Source: Desulfoprunum sp. | GTDB lineage: Bacteria > Desulfobacterota > Desulfobulbia > Desulfobulbales > Desulfocapsaceae | Length of the DNA stretch: 5,801 nt | Assembly: GCA_030696435.1 (NCBI GenBank) | Contig: JAUYSF010000444.1 | Location: 1 to 5,801 of the forward strand | Reading direction: 5' to 3' | Shown here: one piece after another, positions 1-5,389 of the stretch | Position numbering within the stretch: position 1 is the first letter of the stretch | Layout of the letters: each line of letters begins with the position of its first letter | Position numbers and translations under genes: made by a program | The notes under the pieces: model-generated | Told to the model about the DNA's origin: nothing | The model's input: only the letters and a program-made list of their open reading frames with translations | The model's database searches: none

Positions 1-108
1 GGGGCCGGTTTTGGCAGGTGCGGCAATGGTTATATCAGGATATCCGCCTTCAACAGCCCTGAGAATGTCCAAAAAGCCATGAAACGCATACGGGAAGCGC
101 TTTCCTGA
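1..108 (+). CDS. dapL: C-terminal end of LL-diaminopimelate aminotransferase-like PLP enzyme (partial)
   Basis: The first frame is open from the window edge to a TGA at 106-108 and encodes 35 residues. They include [17 protein letters not shown], then [19 protein letters not shown] glycine-rich 'GxGFG..G.G(Y/F)(I/F)RISAF' followed by a 'S.ENV..A..RI' helix is the usual C-terminus of class I/II PLP aminotransferases, and this wording is closest to LL-diaminopimelate aminotransferase. That enzyme makes LL-diaminopimelate from tetrahydrodipicolinate for lysine and peptidoglycan synthesis in the cytoplasm. The Arg in 'RIS' matches the substrate-carboxylate-binding arginine of the fold. The PLP lysine and the rest of the protein lie outside the window, so a related aminotransferase cannot be excluded. 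It probably shares a transcript with the small gene that starts 22 bases downstream. Confidence 0.72.
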   Translation, partial: GAGFGRCGNGYIRISAFNSPENVQKAMKRIREALS

Positions 109-119
109 TTTTTTATCAC

Positions 120-125
120 AAGGGG
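120..125 (+). promoter_or_regulatory. Ribosome binding site of the small gene at 131
   Basis: AAGGGG lies 5 bases ahead of the GTG at 131. This is a strong Shine-Dalgarno match at normal spacing. It is the main reason to accept GTG as the start of the 47-codon reading frame. Confidence 0.6.
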
Positions 126-130
126 ACAAG

Positions 131-274
131 GTGTCTGATACTACGAACCACCCTGTTCCCCCTCTTCCATTGCCAAATCAAGATGAGAACGCAAAGGCAA
201 GCGAGCAGCGACGAGACAGTACCTATAAGTACGGAGAGGAGCCGCACAGCGTAGCCGACAAAGTTAACGCTTGA
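131..274 (+). CDS. Small hypothetical protein, 47 aa, downstream of dapL
   Basis: A GTG-initiated frame of 47 codons ends at TGA 272-274. The protein begins MSDTTNHPVPPLPLPNQ and ends YKYGEEPHSVADKVNA. It is hydrophilic and rich in charged residues, with a proline-rich segment at about residues 8-15. It has no cysteine, no membrane segment and no signal peptide, so a soluble, perhaps largely disordered, cytoplasmic protein is expected. Support is the strong AAGGGG ribosome binding site 5 bases upstream and the tight 22-base gap after the aminotransferase stop, which suggests one operon. I do not recognise the family and propose no function. At this length a chance open frame is possible; the ribosome binding site and the otherwise empty space favour a real gene. 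Confidence 0.5.
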   Translation: MSDTTNHPVPPLPLPNQDENAKASEQRRDSTYKYGEEPHSVADKVNA

Positions 275-277
275 TTT

Positions 278-292
278 GGAAATGGAATTTCC
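278..292. repeat. Short perfect inverted repeat between convergent genes
   Basis: GGAAAT-GGA-ATTTCC is a perfect 6-base stem with a 3-base loop. It lies 3 bases after the small gene's stop and 21 bases before the ispH stop on the other strand. It could be a weak bidirectional transcription stop, but no T run follows on either strand, so I do not call it a terminator. Confidence 0.3.
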
Positions 293-313
293 CTCATCCG
301 TTGCGGTACTTCT

Positions 314-1267
314 TCAATCAGCTCTCTTTGCCGCATCAAAATGGATGTTTTCTTTTGTGCCCTGCAGTTCCCTGACCGTTACTGGTCCCCGCTCTCTCAT
401 CCATTCTATGACACCTTCAACCAGGCGCTCGGGGGCCGAGGCACCCGCCGTGATACCCACAGCCCGTATGCCCTTCATCCAGGCAGACTGCAGATCATCC
501 CGATCATCTATGAGGTAGCCGGCCGTCCCGTGGCGAAGGGCAACTTCTCGAAGTCTGTTCGAGTTGGAGCTATTTTTTGAACCGACAACCAGGATGAGTT
601 CGGTCTGTTCTGCCAGTTTGCGTACCGCATTCTGGCGATTTTGCGTGGCAAAGCAGATGTTTGAGGCAGGGCCCTTGATAAGGGGGAAGCGCTTTTTCAG
701 GATATCGAAAATGCCGGTGATATCGTCCGCGCTGAGGGTGGTCTGGGTCACATAGGCCACACGAAGGTGATCTTCCACCTGACAGTTACGCGCCTCTTCT
801 TCGGAGGACACGATATGCACCCGGTGTGATACCCGGCCAGCCGTACCCTCCACCTCTGGGTGTCTATGATGCCCGATGATCAGGACATCATAGTCTTCAG
901 CATGGTATTTCTCAACCATCCGGTGCACGCTATTTACCAGAGGACAGGTAGCATCTATCGTCATAAGGCCAAGGCCTGCTGCCCGCAACTCTATCGCCCG
1001 GGACACCCCGTGGGCACTGAAGATACAGATCCCTCCTCTGGGGATATCCGTGAGCTGTTCGACAAAGACGGCCCCGAGTTCTTCGAGTTCTTGCAGGACA
1101 TGTCTGTTATGGACAATTTCGTGCAAGACATAGACCGGTGCACCATATTTGTTCAGGCTCAGACGGACGGTCTCGATGGCCCTTTCCACCCCGGCGCAGA
1201 AGCCACGCGGCGTGGCGAGTACAATCTCAAGGTGGTTGGCTTGAGCCTTCGAGAGTGCGTCCATCAC
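314..1267 (-). CDS. ispH: 4-hydroxy-3-methylbut-2-enyl diphosphate reductase (IspH/LytB)
   Basis: This is the last enzyme of the methylerythritol phosphate pathway. It reductively converts HMBPP to isopentenyl and dimethylallyl diphosphate using a [4Fe-4S] cluster, in the cytoplasm. At 317 residues it has the normal family length and is complete. The three cluster cysteines are present: C24 in TPRGFCAGVERAI, C108 in DATCPLVNSVH and C205 in NICFATQNRQ. Substrate-site signatures are also intact: HEIVHNRHV (H53), FSAHGVS (H86), GHHRHPEVEGTAG (H136, catalytic-type E138), TQTTLS, GSKNSSNSNRL (residues 229-239) and GITAGASAPE (S277). The frame opens with GTG at 1265-1267 followed directly by ATG at 1262-1264. 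An AAGGA lies 9 bases before the GTG, so either codon could start, changing one residue only. The gene lies 51 bases downstream of the universal stress gene in the same direction, without a visible terminator between them. Confidence 0.96.
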   Translation of the reverse strand: MMDALSKAQANHLEIVLATPRGFCAGVERAIETVRLSLNKYGAPVYVLHEIVHNRHVLQELEELGAVFVEQLTDIPRGGICIFSAHGVSRAIELRAAGLGLMTIDATCPLVNSVHRMVEKYHAEDYDVLIIGHHRHPEVEGTAGRVSHRVHIVSSEEEARNCQVEDHLRVAYVTQTTLSADDITGIFDILKKRFPLIKGPASNICFATQNRQNAVRKLAEQTELILVVGSKNSSNSNRLREVALRHGTAGYLIDDRDDLQSAWMKGIRAVGITAGASAPERLVEGVIEWMRERGPVTVRELQGTKENIHFDAAKRAD

Positions 1268-1318
1268 AACGGCAATCCTTTGAATCTGGTAAATAACGAG
1301 TCCAGTAAATGGCCTGAA

Positions 1319-1810
1319 TTACATGTTGGGAACAATAAGAACAGGTACCTTCGACAGGCGGGCTACCCGGCGAGCCGATGAACCCATGACCTTGCTGCCC
1401 ATGACCTTCCGTGATGACTGCCCCATGATGATCATGTCGGCCTTAAACTGCTCCGCTGCTGTCAGGATCTCTTCGCTGGGCCTGCCGGCTATTACAAGGA
1501 TATCTTTTACCGGAATGAAATCTTTTTCGTGTTCTTCACATTCTTCATCATAAAATTTCTTGATCCGCTCTTTCATGTGACTGATAACGTTTTTCATCCC
1601 TTCTTTCTGCACTCCTTCAATCTCCGTTTCCGGCATATATGCGGAGATGACCGCTTTAGCAGTCTCGCTGAGGGGTTCAACGACATGCAGCATAATGATT
1701 TTGGCGTTGTGGGCAATTGCCTGGCCGATAGCCTGTCTGAAGATCGGTCGTGTATTCTTGCCAAGATCAGTCGCATAGAGAATCGTGGAAATTTTGGGAA
1801 TGGATTTCAT
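1319..1810 (-). CDS. Universal stress protein, UspA family
   Basis: This is a single-domain Usp fold of 163 residues, at the upper end of the usual 140-165. It has the first-strand motif ILYATDLG with D15, the middle strand KIIMLHVVEP, and the C-terminal signature from MIIMGQSSRKVMGS through GSSARRVARLSKVPVLIVP. In ATP-binding family members the signature is G-2x-G-9x-G(S/T). Here it reads G130-QS-S133-9x-G143-S144, with serine at the second glycine, so nucleotide binding is likely but not certain. Residues about 66-95 form a long charged, probably helical insert. The frame could extend upstream to a TTG at 1876, but the ATG at 1810 has an AAGGAG 8 bases ahead, and typical Usp proteins begin just before the first strand, so I use 1810. 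It is probably first in a usp-ispH transcript. Usp proteins are generally induced by starvation or stress; the exact role here is unknown. Confidence 0.92.
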   Translation of the reverse strand: MKSIPKISTILYATDLGKNTRPIFRQAIGQAIAHNAKIIMLHVVEPLSETAKAVISAYMPETEIEGVQKEGMKNVISHMKERIKKFYDEECEEHEKDFIPVKDILVIAGRPSEEILTAAEQFKADMIIMGQSSRKVMGSKVMGSSARRVARLSKVPVLIVPNM

Positions 1811-1818
1811 GAGAGATA

Positions 1819-1824
1819 CTCCTT
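1819..1824 (-). promoter_or_regulatory. Ribosome binding site fixing the universal stress gene start
   Basis: On the minus strand AAGGAG stands 8 bases before the ATG at 1810-1808. It is a near-perfect Shine-Dalgarno and decides against the longer TTG start at 1876. Confidence 0.75.
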
Positions 1825-1864
1825 CTGGGTTATCAATATAAGTAAGCGGCGGGTTTGTTTCTCT

Positions 1865-1884
1865 ATTGTGCGTCAATGCACAAT
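1865..1884. promoter_or_regulatory. Perfect inverted repeat, operator-like, upstream of the usp gene
   Basis: ATTGTGC-GTCAAT-GCACAAT is a perfect 7+7 base dyad with a 6-base spacer, 54 bases before the usp start codon. Its size and centre-to-centre spacing suit a dimeric HTH regulator. If the TATTAT box at 1897-1902 is used, it lies just downstream of the transcription start, a classical repressor position. It could alternatively form a small hairpin in the 5' leader. The regulator is unknown. The half-site loosely recalls the TGCAC/GTGCA half-sites of NtrC-type activators, but I see no sigma-54 promoter to go with it. Confidence 0.45.
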
Positions 1885-1896
1885 CCTCATAATGGT

Positions 1897-1902
1897 ATAA
1901 TA
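1897..1902 (-). promoter_or_regulatory. Candidate -10 box for the usp-ispH transcript
   Basis: TATTAT on the minus strand sits about 87 bases before the usp start codon, in an AT-rich stretch between the upstream terminator and the 1865-1884 dyad. No good -35 is visible; the hexamer at 17 bases is GTGTTT. The promoter call rests on position and the -10 alone, and the same bases read TATAAT on the plus strand. Confidence 0.3.
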
Positions 1903-1914
1903 GATTGGAATACG

Positions 1915-1941
1915 AAAAAAAACACCATCTTCAAGGAAGAT
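1915..1941 (-). terminator. Probable rho-independent terminator after the response regulator
   Basis: Read on the minus strand, ATCTTC-CTT-GAAGAT (1941 down to 1927) is a perfect 6-base stem with a 3-base loop. It is followed after GGTG by eight consecutive T (1922-1915). It begins 57 bases after the regulator's TAA and precedes the candidate usp promoter, so it fits as the end of the sensor-regulator transcript. The stem has only two G-C pairs and is separated from the T run by four bases, so termination may be partial. Confidence 0.5.
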
Positions 1942-1998
1942 TCATTGTAAACAGCCACTCATAATTACATATTTTCATGCAAAATCAATGCAGTGCAA

Positions 1999-3354
1999 TT
2001 ATTTATAGTTTCTCTTCTCAAGGCCATGTTTGCGCATTTTATCGTAGAGTGTCTTACGGGGAATGGCCAGAGCCGTCATGACATCCTTGATGCTGCCGTT
2101 GCTTGCCGCCAGGGCCTGTTCGATGAGACTGCGTTCAAAGCAGTCAACCTGTTGCGGCAGACTTCTCGAATAGCCTTTTTCGGTTCCTGACAGGAGTTTC
2201 TCAAGGGACCAGCCGCACTGGCTGCCCAACAGCACATAGCGTTCGGCAAGATTGCGTAATTCTCGAACGTTACCCGGCCAGGGATAGGCCATGAGGGAAT
2301 TGAGCTGAGCTGTCTCGGGAAACGGAACTTCTTGCTGATACCGATGCCCGGCGACCAGGAGGAAATGGTGAAAAAGAAGAGAGATATCCTCCCTTCTCTC
2401 TCTGAGAGGTGGAATTTTCAGGCAGACGACGTTCAAACGATAATAAAGATCTTCCCGGAACATCCCTGCATCAGCTAACCCTTTGAGGTCGACCTTCGAT
2501 GCTGCGACGATCCGGAGATCCAGGGAGATCAGCTCATTCGAGCCCAGGCGCTCTACCGATCGTTCCTGCAAGACTCGAAGGAGATGAATCTGCACCCGCA
2601 GTGGCATTGATTCGATTTCGTCAAGAAGCAGGGTTCCGCCGTTGGCATGCTCAAACTTACCGATCCGCCGGGTTCTCGCATCGGTGAAAGCCCCTGCCTC
2701 ATGACCGAACAGCTCGCTTTCAATCATGGTTTCGGAAACGGCGCCGCAATTGACGGCGACAAAGTTGCGGGTCCTTCTCTTGCTGTGTTCATGCAAAGAT
2801 CTGGCCACCAGTTCCTTGCCCGTTCCGGTTTCTCCGAGAATAAGGACATCGGCGCCGGTATCGGCCACTTGGGCAATTGTGGCCCGGAGATGTTCCATCG
2901 CCGGGGTTCGGCCAATTATCCGGGGACCGGGTGCACTGTGGGCCTCAAGTTCGCGTCGCAGGCTACGGTTTTCCAGGGTAAGTGCCCTCTTTTCAAGTGC
3001 CCGCTGCACTGTCTTGACCAGGCGCTCGGCAGAATAGGGTTTTTCGATGAAATCATAGGCCCCGTCCCGCATGGCCTGTACGGCAGTGGAGATATCGCCG
3101 TGGCCTGTAATAAGAATGATTGGCAGGTGCGGATCGATCTTCTGAGCCTTGATGAGGAACTCCAGGCCATCCATTCCCGGCAATCGAATATCACAGACCA
3201 CAACTCCGGGCCACTCGGTTGAAAGCAGGGGCATTGCCTCCTCTGCACAATCGTGGCAGGAGACATTGAGGTCGGCAAGTTCAAGCGTCTGCCTATTGGC
3301 AAGGCGGATGTGTTTTTCATCATCAACGAAGAGGACGTTATTGAGTGTGTTCAT
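1999..3354 (-). CDS. dctD: DctD-like sigma-54-dependent response regulator (NtrC family)
   Basis: This 451-residue transcription activator has three parts. The receiver (about residues 5-120) has acidic pocket D11/D12, phosphoacceptor D55 in VVCDIRLPGMDG, T83 and K105 in EKPY. The sigma-54 interaction AAA+ domain (about 145-375) has Walker A GETGTGKE (174-181), Walker B TLLLDEIE (241-248), the arginine region FREDLYYRLN (299-308) and sensor II WPGNVRELRN (359-368). The Fis-type helix-turn-helix spans about 404-449 and ends with IPRKTLYDKMRKHGL. That closing motif and the partner kinase resemble DctD, which turns on C4-dicarboxylate transport. The sigma-54 contact loop reads GAFTDA (221-226) rather than GAFTGA, and sensor I reads RIVAASK rather than the usual RI.A.TN. 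The ATG lies 4 bases after the kinase stop and has no clear ribosome binding site, suggesting translational coupling. The family is certain; the dicarboxylate signal is inferred. Confidence 0.93.
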   Translation of the reverse strand: MNTLNNVLFVDDEKHIRLANRQTLELADLNVSCHDCAEEAMPLLSTEWPGVVVCDIRLPGMDGLEFLIKAQKIDPHLPIILITGHGDISTAVQAMRDGAYDFIEKPYSAERLVKTVQRALEKRALTLENRSLRRELEAHSAPGPRIIGRTPAMEHLRATIAQVADTGADVLILGETGTGKELVARSLHEHSKRRTRNFVAVNCGAVSETMIESELFGHEAGAFTDARTRRIGKFEHANGGTLLLDEIESMPLRVQIHLLRVLQERSVERLGSNELISLDLRIVAASKVDLKGLADAGMFREDLYYRLNVVCLKIPPLRERREDISLLFHHFLLVAGHRYQQEVPFPETAQLNSLMAYPWPGNVRELRNLAERYVLLGSQCGWSLEKLLSGTEKGYSRSLPQQVDCFERSLIEQALAASNGSIKDVMTALAIPRKTLYDKMRKHGLEKRNYK

Positions 3355-3358
3355 TTTT

Positions 3359-5206
3359 TCAGGCTTTTTCGAGTGTTATCGTAAAACAGGTACCGTGTTC
3401 CGTGGTGATCGCTGAAATTTTACCGTTCATATCAAGCAGAATACGGTCGCTGATTGTCAGCCCCAGCCCCAGCCCCTGGCCCGATTTTTTTGTGGTGTAA
3501 AAAGGGTCAAAGATATGAGGAAGGTGTTCCTGAGGAATTCCGGGGCCATTATCGCTGATAGAGATGACGACCCTCTGGCCCTCCTCCCTGGCCTGGATGC
3601 TGATTCTTCTCTGTGGTACCGTCTCCATCGCCTGAATGGCATTATTGAGGAGGTTTACCAGGACCTGCTGCAGGAGGACATTGTTGGCCTTGACCTCAAG
3701 CTGTTCAGGCTGCAGATCCACCTCTATCAAGGTAGCCGATTTTTTGATACTCGGCCCCACAATCTCGAGAGCTCCGTCAACAACACCATGCAGAGGGACA
3801 ACGGCCATCTGGCCACTCGATTTTCGGGAAAACAGCTTGAGCTGCCCACCGATCTTGGCCATTCTTTCCGTAAGTTCGCCTATCTGTTCAAGATTCCATC
3901 TGGTTTCTGCCAGCCGCCCCTTGTCGAGAAACTGTTTACCGTTGTCCGCATAACTGCGTATGGCCGCCAGAGGCTGGTTCAGCTCATGATTAATTCCCGC
4001 TGACATCTGGCCCAGGGCCGCAAGCTTTGCGGCATGGATCAACTCTGTGCGGGTTTTTTTCAAGGCGATTTCCGTGCGCTGCCGGTCACCGATCTCCCTC
4101 AACAAGAGGCGGTTGGCCTCGGTGAGTTCGCTTGTTCTCTGAAGAACACGTGATTCCAATTGCTCATTTGACTCCTGCAGAGTCCGTTTGGCCTGTTCTT
4201 CTAAGCGATTCAACTCGGCGAGCCGATGCTGTCTCTGGGCAAGAAGAAGGCTTAGGAGAAAGGTGAGAACAAGGCCTGAGCCGACCATGATATTGATAAA
4301 AAGGACATTCCTTTTCACTCTATGTATATTCGTGAGGATATGCACATGCCAGCCGGCTTCAGTCATGTCATGCGACTGGCGCAGATAGCTCTTTGCCTCC
4401 TCGGTACGGGACGAACTCAACCGGACCACCTGCCCTGTATTGCCGTCTTTATTACTATCGTAACCCAGAGGCTCCAGTGAGGCATTGGCATATCTCTTGC
4501 TCATGGTGATCTGTTGACGTACTACCTTGTCAAGAGGGGCAAGAGTACGATAGAGCCATTCGGGATTCGAGGTGACAAAAATTACCCCATCCGGATCGGA
4601 GATCAGATAGATTTCGTCCCGATGCCCCCAGTTTTGCTCGACAGAATCGATATTGATCTTTATGACAACGGCACCGAGAATTTCCTGATCCTTTTTAACC
4701 GGATAGGCAAAATAATACCCCCTTCGTGAAGATGTTGTACCAAGGGCAAAATATCTACCGAGCTTTCCCTGCATGGCCTCCTGAAAATAGGGGCGATAGC
4801 TGAAATTTCGGCCGACAAAGGATTGCTCAGCCCTCCAGTTGCTGGCGGCAATGGTCAATCCATTGCGATCCATCAGGTAGGCATCGGCCGTATCGCTGAT
4901 GCTGTTGATGGTTTCAAGATAGCGATTGAGGGCGTCAATCTGATGTGAGTCTGTGGGAAACTGTAAGGCTTTGAGCAGTAATTTGTCGGTTGCCAGGAGC
5001 TCAGGTAAACTCTCGTATTTATCAAGAACACCTTGTAGATAGGTGATATACAACTCAAGTCTTGTCGATCCCTGTCTGTTCAGTTCGACAATTCCCTGTT
5101 TGTATAGCCAGTGGGAAGTGGCAATGAGTACAATGGCAAGGATTATGGCAAAGAGAACCGTGCTTGTGATAAGAGAGAGAAGCCAGGGGCTGATTTTTTT
5201 TGCCAT
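3359..5206 (-). CDS. dctB: DctB-like membrane sensor histidine kinase
   Basis: This is a 615-residue inner-membrane kinase. A first membrane segment (about 8-31) and a second (about 300-323) enclose a periplasmic sensor of some 270 residues. The sensor carries the double Cache/PDC hallmark FVGRNFSYRPYFQEAM (130-145) and then TTSSRRGYYFAYPV, as in DctB-type C4-dicarboxylate sensors. A charged coiled coil (about 325-395) leads to the HisKA helix with phosphoacceptor H407 in GINHELNQPLAAIRSYADN, the DctB/NtrB-like 'HE.NQPL' H-box. The ATPase domain has the N box LVNLLNNAIQAM (516-527), G1 DNGPGI (552-557), F box IFDPFYTTK (565-573) and G2 GQGLGLGL (577-584). All catalytic boxes look intact. It should phosphorylate D55 of the regulator encoded 4 bases downstream. 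The start ATG has only a weak AGG three bases before it. No transporter gene adjoins, so the ligand is inferred from family resemblance. Confidence 0.93.
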   Translation of the reverse strand: MAKKISPWLLSLITSTVLFAIILAIVLIATSHWLYKQGIVELNRQGSTRLELYITYLQGVLDKYESLPELLATDKLLLKALQFPTDSHQIDALNRYLETINSISDTADAYLMDRNGLTIAASNWRAEQSFVGRNFSYRPYFQEAMQGKLGRYFALGTTSSRRGYYFAYPVKKDQEILGAVVIKINIDSVEQNWGHRDEIYLISDPDGVIFVTSNPEWLYRTLAPLDKVVRQQITMSKRYANASLEPLGYDSNKDGNTGQVVRLSSSRTEEAKSYLRQSHDMTEAGWHVHILTNIHRVKRNVLFINIMVGSGLVLTFLLSLLLAQRQHRLAELNRLEEQAKRTLQESNEQLESRVLQRTSELTEANRLLLREIGDRQRTEIALKKTRTELIHAAKLAALGQMSAGINHELNQPLAAIRSYADNGKQFLDKGRLAETRWNLEQIGELTERMAKIGGQLKLFSRKSSGQMAVVPLHGVVDGALEIVGPSIKKSATLIEVDLQPEQLEVKANNVLLQQVLVNLLNNAIQAMETVPQRRISIQAREEGQRVVISISDNGPGIPQEHLPHIFDPFYTTKKSGQGLGLGLTISDRILLDMNGKISAITTEHGTCFTITLEKA

Positions 5207-5282
5207 TTACCTATTCTCAAAAACAAAAAGTTCCGATAAGAACGATGAGAAATGCATAACAAAAGAAAAACAAGAAAATCTA

Positions 5283-5310
5283 TTGAAAGCAATCATTACA
5301 GAGATATACT
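5283..5310 (+). promoter_or_regulatory. Sigma-70-like promoter of the lipoprotein gene
   Basis: TTGAAA (5283-5288), a 16-base spacer and TATACT (5305-5310) make a good vegetative promoter match on the plus strand. The expected start is near 5317, giving a leader of roughly 70 bases before the ATG at 5390. The -10 overlaps the palindrome at 5308-5326. No comparable promoter is evident for the divergent kinase gene on the other strand. Confidence 0.55.
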
Positions 5311-5326
5311 ATATATGCTATATAGT
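5308..5326. promoter_or_regulatory. 19-base AT-rich palindrome over the lipoprotein promoter
   Basis: ACTATATATGCTATATAGT is a perfect 8+8 inverted repeat with a 3-base centre. It begins inside the -10 TATACT and covers the predicted transcription start. A bound dimer there would block RNA polymerase, so a repressor operator is the simplest reading. It also lies between the divergent kinase and lipoprotein genes. Low base complexity (A/T alternation) makes a chance palindrome more likely than for a mixed sequence. Confidence 0.4.
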
Positions 5327-5343
5327 CTTGATTGAGTGACAGC

Positions 5344-5360
5344 TCTCATCTCCGATGAGA
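5344..5360 (+). repeat. Leader hairpin upstream of the lipoprotein gene
   Basis: TCTCATC-TCC-GATGAGA is a perfect 7-base stem with a 3-base loop, ending 29 bases before the ATG at 5390 and inside the predicted 5' leader. No T run follows, so it is not a classical terminator. It may be an mRNA-stabilising or regulatory hairpin, or a protein binding dyad. Confidence 0.4.
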
Positions 5361-5389
5361 TAATTATAGCTTCGAGGTATCCGGTTTTC

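Noticed and set aside
1268..1318. Terminator or promoter between usp and ispH
   Set aside because: The 51-base gap has only a 4-base CTGG/CCAG match with a 12-base loop and no T run or good promoter hexamers.
860..1381. Long plus-strand open frame across ispH (173 codons)
   Set aside because: It is antisense to a fully conserved ispH, has no recognisable protein features and no ribosome binding site that I can see; a shadow frame.
1811..1876. Longer universal stress protein start at TTG 1876
   Set aside because: It adds 22 residues unlike the family, the TTG falls in the spacer of the 1865-1884 dyad, and the ATG at 1810 has a near-perfect ribosome binding site.
1977..1998. Repeated TGCA words just after the regulator stop as a possible terminator
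   Set aside because: They are short direct or self-complementary 4-5-mers with no stable stem and no T run; the hairpin at 1927-1941 is the better candidate.
1811..1998. Sigma-54 (-24/-12) promoter upstream of usp
   Set aside because: I checked each GG on the minus strand for GC ten bases later and found none.
2647..3222. 191-codon plus-strand open frame across the response regulator
   Set aside because: It lies opposite the conserved receiver and AAA+ coding sequence, and its translation resembles no domain; a shadow of codon bias on the other strand.
5207..5389. Sigma-54 or clear sigma-70 promoter for the kinase on the minus strand
   Set aside because: No GG-N10-GC pair and no convincing -35/-10 combination on that strand; only AT-rich sequence without a good match.
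5336..5389. GTG start at 5336 for the lipoprotein
   Set aside because: It would place 18 polar residues and the leader hairpin inside the coding region ahead of the signal peptide; the ATG at 5390 directly begins a lipoprotein signal.
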